DNA from: an uncultured Bacteroidota bacterium
Lineage (GTDB): Bacteria > Bacteroidota > Bacteroidia > Chitinophagales > S012-47
Length of the DNA: 15,604 nucleotides
Assembly (NCBI GenBank): GCA_913062655.1
Contig: CAJXXO010000029.1
Span: forward strand, 1 to 15,604
Reading direction: 5' to 3'
The notes under the pieces were generated by a model. It saw only the letters and a program-made list of their open reading frames with translations. It was not told the DNA's origin and searched no databases. Shown piece by piece: positions 5,545-12,543 of the stretch (position 1 is the first letter of the stretch; every line of letters starts with the position of its first letter). A program made the translations under genes and the position numbers.

Positions 5545-8175
5545 TCACTGAAGCCGATACAAGGTCAAGGTATTATCTGCCATTCCAGTGGCTACGACCT
5601 GTTCACCCGGTCGCAATTGATCGGTAACCAGGAAACGGGTTTGTCCCTTGAGCGGGAAATCTTCATACAAGCTGCCGCTAGCGCGTACCAGGTATAAAAA
5701 CCCGGTACTGACGCTTGTCAAGCCCAGGCAAGTTTCATTGTGTATGGTCACCAATTGAAAGCCGGGCATTACGCCATCGGGTAAGGTGTACATGAGTAAA
5801 AGTTCACCGTCATCACCAATGACCTTTAGGTATGCTGAGTCCATCAAAACGTGATCGGCTATACCATCTCCATCTATATCGGCATAGGCATAGTGCACCG
5901 GCCCGGTACAATCTGTTAACGTATCCTTCGATAAGGAGGCCCCATCATCCACCACGTACAGTACGCCATTGGTATCTACATTGATGAGCTCAAAGTCTCT
6001 TCGACCGGTTTTTTCCAATACGAAAGGCTGCTTGAAATGCGTATTCAGCTTTCTGGGTTGAATGCGCGTATTGCCATTGCGGGCAAAACCCTCAATACGA
6101 CCGGTGGAGGAGGTAACCACCAGGTAGTCTCGGCTGCCCACCACATTGTGCTGGATAGGAAATGGGAGTACCCCTAGATCCTTCTTTGGACTCCAGCCGG
6201 GCAGTGGCTTACCGCTTTTATAAAAGCCATACAGGTTACCATTTTCACAACCGACAAACATGCGAAACTTCCCATTGCGCACATAATCGAACATGGCCAG
6301 CCCACTGGAAACCGGGCTAGGCAAGCGAAGGGGGAAGTTCTCTACATCCCGGCCCAGGCGATCTATAAGCTGAATGGACTTCTTAGTGGTGAAGAGGTAC
6401 TGCAATTTATTATTCATGTAGTAGTCCACCTGATACACCGTTCCCATAATCGGCCCATCCAGTTTCCTGGTCCACAGAATGGATCCCCCTTTGTCGATGA
6501 GGTACAGTTTATGGCCTGCATCCTGCACCAGGAGTTCGTAACCCTCCGTATTGTGGTTTTTGACCAAAATCGGCTCACCGATCATTATCGTATCCAACTC
6601 AGCTTTCCATAACAGGTTGGTTCCTGCCTGAAACACTTTACCGGTCTGTATCATACCGGTCACCAGGTGTTGGTGATCGCTAAGGGGCGTGGCTTGCAAC
6701 CCGAGCGGGTTCAGCGTAAAGAAAGGGCTATTGGCACTCCGTACCATTTCCTGTAAAAGTGGCGAACCAATGCCTTGCAGCAGTTGCTGTGAACGCTGCG
6801 TATTCACATACAGGTTGATGGCTGCTGCATCAGCCATATTATCGCGAAAAGCTCGATAATCCAGGTCCTTATCCAGTGTCTGCTGATCCAGGTACCGCTC
6901 GATCAGTACCTTCAGGTTGGCGATGGAATTGGCAAAGAGGATCACCTCCTCTATGCGCGTTACATAAGGACGCGTAATCCATTGGCTCTGAAACCCAAAA
7001 GCGCGCTCCCAGCCCGTTACCTTCTCCAGCCGAAAGAAGGGAAAGCCCTTGTAGTAGTCGGGGCGAATGGTACTGACATTAGCCTGGTCAGCGGCAAAGG
7101 ACAACAGCTCATTCCACGCCATAGCCGTATCGGTAGCGGTAGCTAGTAAAAAGCAGTCTTCCTTAAATGATGCATCAAAAGGTTCTACAATGGCCATGCC
7201 CACTGAGGTACCCAGCCAGTTGAGTACCGCCTGTTCATACCATGCATTGGGCTCGGCAGCAGCCTGGCGCAGCAGCGGATCGAAGCTTTGCGACTGTAGC
7301 GTATAGCACAGGGCGGTGTTGAAGGGCAACACACCTGTAATTGCCGCATCGGAAGTGTTGGTCGGTAGGAGTAAGGCCGGATGGCCTTCAGGAGCCGTTT
7401 GATGCAATAGATAGCCATTCAGAAAAAGACCGTTGTCAACCGCCTCATATTCGAGTACCGCCCACCCCGCATAGGACTGAATGGCCGCTGAGCGATAGGT
7501 GGTGGCATTGGCAAAGAGCCCTAAGAAGGGGCCCAATTTATCCAAATTAAGGTAGGCCTTGGGCCGGTTGTTGCGTTGAGCTTGGGTTCTGGCTTGCTGA
7601 AAATCCAGATCTTCTGCGAAGGTAGGCTCGCCCGATTGCTGCTGCGCAATGGCAGCTTCTACCAGAAATGGTGTCCAACTGGCCAGCACCACTCCATTCA
7701 CCCTGCTGATCGCCAAGGTGGACGAGCCCATTTTCCTTTCCCAAATGGTAGCCCCCTTATACTTCCGTTCTTGGTAGTCATCGGCTGTGGGCAGCAGATT
7801 TTTGGGTTTGAAGCGCTGAGTTCCGGCTATGAGATACAGCATGCCATAGTCTGTAGCGCTGATTTTATGAACAGAGGCCAATAGCTGATTTTGCTGCTGC
7901 CAATAGTCGGGAGGTAAGTGCTGGGCCAGCGCATTCCATTCTTGTTCCAACCGTTGGGGTAAAGTGTACGCCCTTAATTGCTGCCACAAGCTATCGGACT
8001 GCAGCCCGGGAAGCTGCTCCAATGGATCGGGCCATTCCAACACCATGGCAGCATCTTCGGGTAAGACGGCAAAGGGTTGTCCTTCTGGCGGCACCACACG
8101 GTAGAAGAGCACATACAATGCCGCAGCAATGGCAATGCTACCTAATCCAATGACGGCCAGCCACCGCTTTACCAT
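5545..8175 (-). CDS. Membrane-anchored DUF3352-like protein with C-terminal beta-propeller
   Basis: An 876-residue protein with unknown role. ATG at 8175 is chosen over an in-frame TTG at 8187. It leads to a basic start (MVKRW) and one hydrophobic helix (about 5-27) acting as an uncleaved anchor or signal, so most of the protein is periplasmic. Residues about 35-510 resemble DUF3352-type proteins, with an opening LPEDAAMVLEW, repeated alpha/beta blocks, and a later segment about lengths and residual counts typical of these. From about residue 520 it becomes repeated beta strands with PQQ- or FG-GAP-like blade sequences such as LYLIDKGGSILW (about 550-562). DIDGDGIAD at 766-774 is a calcium-loop motif seen in propeller repeats. 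It has no sorting domain, so it is probably retained in the envelope. It stands as a single gene divergent from DUF423. The DUF3352 assignment is from recall of the family and is moderate. Confidence 0.6.
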   Translation of the reverse strand: MVKRWLAVIGLGSIAIAAALYVLFYRVVPPEGQPFAVLPEDAAMVLEWPDPLEQLPGLQSDSLWQQLRAYTLPQRLEQEWNALAQHLPPDYWQQQNQLLASVHKISATDYGMLYLIAGTQRFKPKNLLPTADDYQERKYKGATIWERKMGSSTLAISRVNGVVLASWTPFLVEAAIAQQQSGEPTFAEDLDFQQARTQAQRNNRPKAYLNLDKLGPFLGLFANATTYRSAAIQSYAGWAVLEYEAVDNGLFLNGYLLHQTAPEGHPALLLPTNTSDAAITGVLPFNTALCYTLQSQSFDPLLRQAAAEPNAWYEQAVLNWLGTSVGMAIVEPFDASFKEDCFLLATATDTAMAWNELLSFAADQANVSTIRPDYYKGFPFFRLEKVTGWERAFGFQSQWITRPYVTRIEEVILFANSIANLKVLIERYLDQQTLDKDLDYRAFRDNMADAAAINLYVNTQRSQQLLQGIGSPLLQEMVRSANSPFFTLNPLGLQATPLSDHQHLVTGMIQTGKVFQAGTNLLWKAELDTIMIGEPILVKNHNTEGYELLVQDAGHKLYLIDKGGSILWTRKLDGPIMGTVYQVDYYMNNKLQYLFTTKKSIQLIDRLGRDVENFPLRLPSPVSSGLAMFDYVRNGKFRMFVGCENGNLYGFYKSGKPLPGWSPKKDLGVLPFPIQHNVVGSRDYLVVTSSTGRIEGFARNGNTRIQPRKLNTHFKQPFVLEKTGRRDFELINVDTNGVLYVVDDGASLSKDTLTDCTGPVHYAYADIDGDGIADHVLMDSAYLKVIGDDGELLLMYTLPDGVMPGFQLVTIHNETCLGLTSVSTGFLYLVRASGSLYEDFPLKGQTRFLVTDQLRPGEQVVATGMADNTLTLYRLQ

Positions 8176-8200
8176 AGTGGGTATCAATTTTGGATGTCAA

Positions 8201-8208
8201 CAAATTTA
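8201..8208 (-). promoter_or_regulatory. -7 promoter element of the DUF3352-like gene
   Basis: On the minus strand TAAATTTG matches TAnnTTTG perfectly and ends 25 nt before the ATG at 8175. This would give a leader of roughly 20 nt. It also supports the ATG at 8175 as the start rather than the TTG at 8187. The -33 element is not clear. Confidence 0.5.
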
Positions 8209-8234
8209 GCTACTAGGTTTTCATTACTTCGTGC

Positions 8235-8242
8235 GACATTTG
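8235..8242 (+). promoter_or_regulatory. Possible -7 element of the DUF423 gene
   Basis: GACATTTG has one mismatch (first base) to TAnnTTTG and ends 25 nt before the ATG at 8268. A run of four T at 8218-8221 is the only -33 candidate. Weak. Confidence 0.3.
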
Positions 8243-8267
8243 CACAACAATCAAGCAATCTGTCCCT

Positions 8268-8657
8268 ATGAAGACTATTCTGATCATTACTACCATCTTG
8301 GGCGGCTTAGCGGTCGCGTTAGGCGCATTTGGAGCACATCGACTCGAAACCAAGCTCGACCCTGCTCAACTGGACACCTACCAAAAGGCGGTGCAGTACC
8401 ACTTTGTCCATGTCTTAGCCTTGTTGGCCCTGGTAGCGCTGTACCCCAAACTGCCTTTTGGCGCTACCCAATGGGCAGGGTATCTCTTTATCGCGGGTAT
8501 TGTTCTCTTTAGTGGTTCATTGTACTTGTGGAGTAGCCGCGAAATATTGGGTATCGAAGGATGGCGCTTCCTGGTGTTTCTCACGCCCATTGGTGGCACT
8601 GCTTTCATAGCCGGTTGGATCAGTCTATGTATCAGCGCCCTGAAATATCCGGCATAA
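8268..8657 (+). CDS. DUF423 family small integral membrane protein
   Basis: A 129-residue protein with four hydrophobic segments, the normal size and topology of the DUF423 (YgdD/TMEM256-like) family. Family signatures are clear: GAFGAH (19-24) after the first helix, YQKAVQYHFVHVLALLAL (38-55), FSGSLY (81-86) and TPIGG (106-110) followed by a GW near the last helix. It sits in the inner membrane. No biochemical role is established for the family. The ATG at 8268 begins directly with the first helix. It is a single gene, divergent from the DUF3352-like gene and convergent with the PorE-like gene, whose terminator overlaps this gene's stop codon. Confidence 0.9.
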   Translation: MKTILIITTILGGLAVALGAFGAHRLETKLDPAQLDTYQKAVQYHFVHVLALLALVALYPKLPFGATQWAGYLFIAGIVLFSGSLYLWSSREILGIEGWRFLVFLTPIGGTAFIAGWISLCISALKYPA

Positions 8658-8686
8658 AAAAAAGTCCTGCCGGCAGTGGCAGGACT
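8656..8686 (-). terminator. Strong rho-independent terminator of the PorP/PorE-like operon
   Basis: AGTCCTGCC (8663-8671), loop GGCAGT, and GGCAGGACT (8678-8686) form a perfect 9-bp GC-rich stem. Read on the minus strand it is followed by a run of T (8663 down to 8656). That T-run overlaps the TAA of the DUF423 gene. In the plus direction only CTATGTTTTG follows, so it may weakly stop DUF423 transcripts too. Confidence 0.85.
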
Positions 8687-8712
8687 CTATGTTTTGTGGT
8701 GACACGGTGAGG

Positions 8713-10851
8713 TTAAAACTCTTCCTCCCCTTCATCTTCTTCGTCAAACTCCCATATATCTTCGTCTCCTTTGAGCGTACCCTTCTTCTTGCGTTTTTGT
8801 AACTCTTCAATCTCGCTTCTGTCGTAGGTTACAATAGCATTTTCAATCTCACCGATGATCTTGAATTCGGTACGTCTATTGATTTGATGCTCAATATCCG
8901 TACAAGGCACCCCGTCTTCACAGTCATTGAGCAACTGCGACTCACCATAGCCCACGGCCACGATTCGTTCAGGGTCAATGCCTTTGCTGACAAGGTACGC
9001 CTTACTGCTGTCCGCCCTTCGCTGTGAGAGTTTCATGTTGTACTCATCCGGAGCGCGGGAGTCGGTGTGAGAACTCAACTCAATCTGAATATTCGGATTG
9101 GCCTGCAAAATGTTGTACACCGAATCCAGCGATGGTTTGGCATCATCGCGGATAAAGGCCTTATCGAGGTCAAAGTACACATTGCGCAATACAATGGTAC
9201 CGATGTCCTTGATAGGTGTAAGGTAGAGATCAACGTATAAGGTATCCGACTCTTCGAGGCCAACCGTTGAAGTGGTATTGACCCCATACACGTAGCCGGG
9301 CTTTCTGGCCTCCAGCCGGAAATTGGCAAACTGTGTACCCACAAAGAAACCATACCCTTCGCTATCGGCTGTGGTATTGCTATCTACCAGTCGATTCGCA
9401 TCTGCCAGGAATAACTCTACGCTGGCACTATCGATCGGGGTGCGTGTACTGTCACCCTCTTCATATACTTGACCCAAAATGGTGAATTCAGGCGGATACA
9501 CATACTCAAAGGTCCAAATATCATCACAGCAATTGGGCCACTTTGGTGAAATGGATCCATCTCGGTTGGATACCAAAAAGCCCTTTTCGCCTTCTGCATA
9601 GTGGATGTAGTAAAAATCATCAACCGGGGAGTTGATCGGCATGCCCAGATTGATCGGCTTAGCCCATCTGCGGCCACTTCCCTTTGAGGCAAAAACATCG
9701 TAACCGCCCACATTGGGGTGGCCATTGGAGGCAAAGTACAGGATCTCTTCCTCAAAGTTGTACCAGGGCGATAATTCATCACCAGGTGTATTGATTCTGC
9801 GCCCCAGGTTTCTTGGCTCCCGGAAATCCCCCCGAAAGATTGGGCTGTACCAAATGTCAAGACCACCCTGTCCGCCTTCTTCGCGGTCGGTTACAAACAT
9901 CAGCATCTCATCTCCGCGGGAATTGTAGGGTACAATGATGGGGTGCGTATTGGTAGCATAAGGATCATTTACGCCCGGCACCTTCTTAGGCTTGGACCAA
10001 TCGCCATTATCCTTTCGCTCACTGAAGTAAATATCACAGCGCACCTTTGCCGCCTGATCGGAGCTACACTTGGTGAAGAAGAACATATTACCGTCTTGGG
10101 TGAAGGAGCCGTTTCCAACGTGCATCTTTTCATCGTTGAACGGGCCATCCATTTCGCGTGCTTCGATCCACTCTTCGCCATTCCAGAATGACTGTAGCAA
10201 CTTCGCCTTGGGCACCACAGCTTTCTTGTCGTCATCCTCCAATACGGGCACACTGTCGACTCGCATACTGGCGAAAATCAACAGACTGTCTTCCTTCACC
10301 AGGCGGGGGGAAAACTCTGTGTAAAGGCCATTGATGTTATTGCCCAGGTGGGTAAACTCTACATTGAGTGTATCATTCACCATTTCCAGGGCCATTTCAC
10401 ATCCTTCCACATCATCCCGGACGAGTCGTTTCAGCAGTATGGCTTCCCTGCCACGCTCGCGGTACCGCCTGCGAAAATTCTCGTAGTTCTCAATCGCTTC
10501 CTCATATTGCCCCGTCATTTTGAGCATGGTGGCGTAGTAATACTGCGCCAGCCGGTACTCATCATTATCGGAGTCGAAGGCCATTTTAAAATAGGTAAGG
10601 GCCTCTCTGTAATTGCGTGCCTGATAGAGCACTTGCCCCAATTTGAAGGCTACGTCAGCCATTTCTGGCCGTTCATCAATTACCGCCTTGTAATAGTCGA
10701 TGGCATTATAGTAACTGCCTTCTTCCATCAGTCGGTCAGCCTTCTTCAGTTTTCCCTTATAGCTCAGTGATTCATCCTCTGGATCAATCTGCGCATATCC
10801 ATTTTGCCATCCCAGCAGTAGCAGGCATCCGAGCAAGAAAAGGTATCTCAT
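8713..10851 (-). CDS. PorE-like TPR / PD40 propeller / OmpA peptidoglycan-binding protein
   Basis: A 712-residue envelope protein with the domain order of the T9SS component PorE. There is a signal peptide (1-20, cut near GYAQ), then TPR helices (about 32-130). A PD40/WD40-like propeller (about 165-450) has repeated blades such as SFTQDGNMFFFT, DIWYSPI and ILYFASNGHPNVGGYDVF. A carboxypeptidase-regulatory-like beta domain follows (about 455-545). The OmpA C-terminal domain (about 553-667) contains FDLDKAFIRDD, HTDSRA and LSQRRADSSKAYL, with D597 and R612 positioned to hold peptidoglycan. The tail is unusual: Lys-rich, then strongly acidic (about 685-712, ending in EEEF). It lies 43 nt after the PorP/SprF gene, so they are cotranscribed. 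In known T9SSs PorE binds PorP and ties the machine to peptidoglycan. Many genomes have several paralogous pairs, so this one may serve a specific substrate or gliding rather than be the core porE. Confidence 0.85.
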   Translation of the reverse strand: MRYLFLLGCLLLLGWQNGYAQIDPEDESLSYKGKLKKADRLMEEGSYYNAIDYYKAVIDERPEMADVAFKLGQVLYQARNYREALTYFKMAFDSDNDEYRLAQYYYATMLKMTGQYEEAIENYENFRRRYRERGREAILLKRLVRDDVEGCEMALEMVNDTLNVEFTHLGNNINGLYTEFSPRLVKEDSLLIFASMRVDSVPVLEDDDKKAVVPKAKLLQSFWNGEEWIEAREMDGPFNDEKMHVGNGSFTQDGNMFFFTKCSSDQAAKVRCDIYFSERKDNGDWSKPKKVPGVNDPYATNTHPIIVPYNSRGDEMLMFVTDREEGGQGGLDIWYSPIFRGDFREPRNLGRRINTPGDELSPWYNFEEEILYFASNGHPNVGGYDVFASKGSGRRWAKPINLGMPINSPVDDFYYIHYAEGEKGFLVSNRDGSISPKWPNCCDDIWTFEYVYPPEFTILGQVYEEGDSTRTPIDSASVELFLADANRLVDSNTTADSEGYGFFVGTQFANFRLEARKPGYVYGVNTTSTVGLEESDTLYVDLYLTPIKDIGTIVLRNVYFDLDKAFIRDDAKPSLDSVYNILQANPNIQIELSSHTDSRAPDEYNMKLSQRRADSSKAYLVSKGIDPERIVAVGYGESQLLNDCEDGVPCTDIEHQINRRTEFKIIGEIENAIVTYDRSEIEELQKRKKKGTLKGDEDIWEFDEEDEGEEEF

Positions 10852-10894
10852 GTACTATGGCTTTAAATAACTTGTATGGGTTCAATCGGTATCA

Positions 10895-11896
10895 TTAGAA
10901 GCGTAAGCAAGGCACCACAATGGTGATCGGTGGAGGCTTGATCTTACCAATGTAAATCAGCGAGATTTCAAATCCACCGCGCCCGCGACTCACCTCGCTT
11001 AGTGAAGAGACGTTCACATCGTAGCTAAGGCCCAGGCGAAAGTTCTTGTACTCACCTCCAATATAGGGAATGATGGCATCCGTGCCGGTGGCCCGGAACC
11101 AAGCACCACCAAAGAGGTTGGCCTCAAAATTAGGTGTCACTAGTTTGTAGCCCACATCACCTCCAATGGAGAACTCCTGTGCGCGCGTTTGATTCATGTA
11201 GAGAAAGCGAGGATTCACCGTCATTTTTTCATTCAGGCGAATGTTAACCTCACCATGTCCGACATAGCGCATGCCTAACCGAACGTTCGGGTTGTTAAAG
11301 AAGGACTCTCTGGGCGTGATAAGGTTGAAAGCAGCAAAACCAGCAGATGCATAAATGTCTTCCGTAATCTTTCGATCGTACTGCAGTCCAGCATGGAGAT
11401 TAATGTTATTGGGTGCTTCTGCACTGGCATTTTCATTGGTTGGCAAAGAAAAGTCCTGCCCATTGAACATATCAGCAAAGAAGAACTCCCCAAAGTCGTA
11501 CCGCTTTTGGGTATAGCCTACCTGCAACCCAAGTGTTACACGGCTATCTCTGTCAATCGCTTTATGGTACGCACCGCTGAGCATCACATTCGTGGTGGTG
11601 AAGTTGCCATCGCCTGCATTGTCGTTAAACATCACCAGACCTCCACTTACCGCATCACCCTCCCACAATCCTTCCGGAAAGGTAATGTCGAAACTGGAAG
11701 AAAAAGTATTATAAGGTGAGTTGACACTCGACCATTGATCCCTGTATATCACCCCGAAACGGTACGATCCATCGAAACTTCCCGTTTGCGCAGGATTCAA
11801 GGTAAGGGGGGAATTGAAAAACTGAGACCAGTGAATATCTTGTCCAGTGACAAATAGCGGGGCCAGCAACCCTACCAGTAGTAGCAATCTCCTCAT
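10895..11896 (-). CDS. PorP/SprF family type IX secretion outer membrane protein
   Basis: A 333-residue protein of the PorP/SprF family, which are outer membrane beta-barrels needed for secretion or display of T9SS substrates. ATG 11896 is chosen because MRRLLLLVGLLAPLFVTGQ is a signal peptide. An upstream ATG at 11989 would add 31 unrelated residues. Mature family marks are WSQFFNSPLTLNPAQTG near the N-terminus and the final residues PCLRF, close to the common PCPRF ending. The body is alternating beta strands, for example RVTLGLQVGYTQKRYDFGEFF. Gene order PorP/SprF then PorE-like is typical of Bacteroidota pairs. In well-studied systems SprF helps secrete a nearby large adhesin; no such adhesin lies inside the window, though the truncated left-edge gene is a secreted protein. 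Confidence 0.92.
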   Translation of the reverse strand: MRRLLLLVGLLAPLFVTGQDIHWSQFFNSPLTLNPAQTGSFDGSYRFGVIYRDQWSSVNSPYNTFSSSFDITFPEGLWEGDAVSGGLVMFNDNAGDGNFTTTNVMLSGAYHKAIDRDSRVTLGLQVGYTQKRYDFGEFFFADMFNGQDFSLPTNENASAEAPNNINLHAGLQYDRKITEDIYASAGFAAFNLITPRESFFNNPNVRLGMRYVGHGEVNIRLNEKMTVNPRFLYMNQTRAQEFSIGGDVGYKLVTPNFEANLFGGAWFRATGTDAIIPYIGGEYKNFRLGLSYDVNVSSLSEVSRGRGGFEISLIYIGKIKPPPITIVVPCLRF

Positions 11897-11923
11897 AGAC
11901 TGGGTTTTACGTGTTATTGTGCA

Positions 11924-11944
11924 GGGTGTATTGTGAAAACACCC
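11924..11944 (-). other. Hairpin in the porP leader
   Basis: GGGTGT (11924-11929) and ACACCC (11939-11944) pair across a 9-nt loop, with two further T-A pairs inside after one mismatch. If the porP promoter at 11958-11989 is right, the hairpin sits at the 5' end of the mRNA, 27 nt before the start codon. It could stabilise the mRNA or affect translation. Confidence 0.35.
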
Positions 11945-11957
11945 GGTAAACAGCACA

Positions 11958-11989
11958 CCAATATAAAGAAATAATGGGGATCGCAACAA
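11958..11989 (-). promoter_or_regulatory. Possible porP promoter
   Basis: On the minus strand TTGTTG (11989-11984) is followed after 18 nt by TATATTGG (11965-11958), one mismatch from TAnnTTTG. This fits the -33/-7 spacing in Bacteroidota. An alternative is the perfect -7 box TATTTTTG at 12082-12075 on the same strand, which lacks a -33 TTG and would give a leader of about 170 nt. Confidence 0.4.
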
Positions 11990-12096
11990 CTTAGGGTGTT
12001 ACTTGTGATGTAGGAATGACGGGAAAAAGGGACGGCAAGCAATACAAAAAAGAAAGAGAAAATAGGGGTACAGACAAAAATATTTGCAGAAAGGTA

Positions 12097-12127
12097 TTGC
12101 ACATTCTACAAACCCGTCCTATATTTG
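12097..12127 (+). promoter_or_regulatory. Full Bacteroidota-type promoter for a small RNA
   Basis: TTG (12097-12099), a 20-nt spacer, and TATATTTG (12120-12127) match both the -33 and -7 consensus exactly. It is the best promoter in the window, yet no annotated gene begins downstream of it on this strand before the terminator at 12162-12211. Expected start of transcription is near 12132-12135. Confidence 0.6.
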
Positions 12128-12132
12128 TGGAC

Positions 12133-12211
12133 GTACAGAAACAATTACGCGCATTTTTAGGGGTGTTAATCCAGTATTTTGGGGTATTTTACGGATTAAC
12201 ACCTTTTTTTT
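12133..12211 (+). ncRNA. Candidate small non-coding RNA (about 80 nt)
   Basis: A consensus promoter ends at 12127, and an intrinsic terminator closes at 12211, giving a self-contained transcript of about 80 nt. The first 29 nt are A-rich and unstructured by eye, then comes the terminator stem with a 20-nt loop holding two copies of GTATTTT. No start codon with a plausible ORF fits between. I do not recognise a known family. It is shorter than the 6S RNAs of Bacteroidota as I recall them. It could also be a short attenuated leader for the 54-codon ORF downstream (12325). Exact 5' end is inferred. Confidence 0.5.
12162..12211 (+). terminator. Strong intrinsic terminator with long loop
   Basis: GGTGTTAATCC (12162-12172) and GGATTAACACC (12193-12203) form a perfect 11-bp stem with a 20-nt loop, followed directly by eight T (12204-12211). 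On the minus strand no T-run follows the stem, so it is specific for plus-strand transcription. Confidence 0.8.
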
Positions 12212-12324
12212 GTCCCTACCACTCTACTCTCTCTTTCTCTCCTTTTCTTTTCTTCTTCGTTGTAGTTTCATGATTTGGACATTTTCGCATTTTCAGAGGC
12301 GCTTGTTGTATTTTGGTAATTCAA

Positions 12325-12489
12325 ATGTATAGCGAGACACCAGCAACCCTCATACTAGTAGAAGGCCTCTGTGACGAAACAATTTACCAAGCCCTCCGCC
12401 CTAAACAACTCCTGAAACGCCCAAATAACAACCACATTACGATTAATTATATTTGTTTTGGCGACACAACCGATACTTTTTGTGACTAA
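12325..12489 (+). CDS. Small ORF, possibly a remnant of a TOPRIM-domain protein
   Basis: A 54-codon frame from ATG 12325 to TAA 12487. The predicted protein starts MYSETPATLILVEGLCDETI. The run of hydrophobic residues followed by VEG..DE (E13, D17) resembles the first motif of TOPRIM domains found in OLD-type nucleases and relatives. The family's later DxD motif is not present, and neither other frame continues after the stop, so if the resemblance is real this is a truncated remnant. A near -7 sequence (TATTTTGG, 12309-12316) lies 8 nt before the ATG. It may also be a real short protein or chance. I do not assign a function. Confidence 0.3.
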   Translation: MYSETPATLILVEGLCDETIYQALRPKQLLKRPNNNHITINYICFGDTTDTFCD

Positions 12490-12543
12490 AATAGCTGTGT
12501 AAGGGCTACACAAATGGCGAAAAAAAGCAGAAAAAAGTGCGTT

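Larger units (their letters stand above)
11897..12543. other. Long gap between genes: what it holds
   Basis: This 647-bp stretch lies between porP (minus) and mtaB (minus). It contains the possible porP promoter and leader hairpin, the small-RNA unit at 12097-12211, a pyrimidine-rich run at about 12213-12259 (mostly CT repeats), a 54-codon ORF (12325-12489), and a short inverted repeat TGTGTA-AGGGC-TACACA (12496-12512). No terminator for mtaB is recognisable on the minus strand. Confidence 0.6.

Noticed and set aside
9417..9866. 149-codon minus-strand frame within the PorE-like gene
   Set aside because: Alternative frame of the PD40 propeller region; the true frame has clear domains.
11914..12102. 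62-codon minus-strand hydrophobic frame upstream of porP
   Set aside because: Overlaps the porP leader and promoter candidates; Phe/Cys-rich from AT-rich DNA, no start signal.
12016..12273. 85- and 82-codon plus-strand frames across the small-RNA region
   Set aside because: They run through a promoter, a terminator hairpin and a pyrimidine tract; composition is unlike a protein.
12496..12512. TGTGTA-AGGGC-TACACA as a terminator of mtaB
   Set aside because: On the minus strand the T-runs come before, not after, the short stem, so it does not have terminator form.
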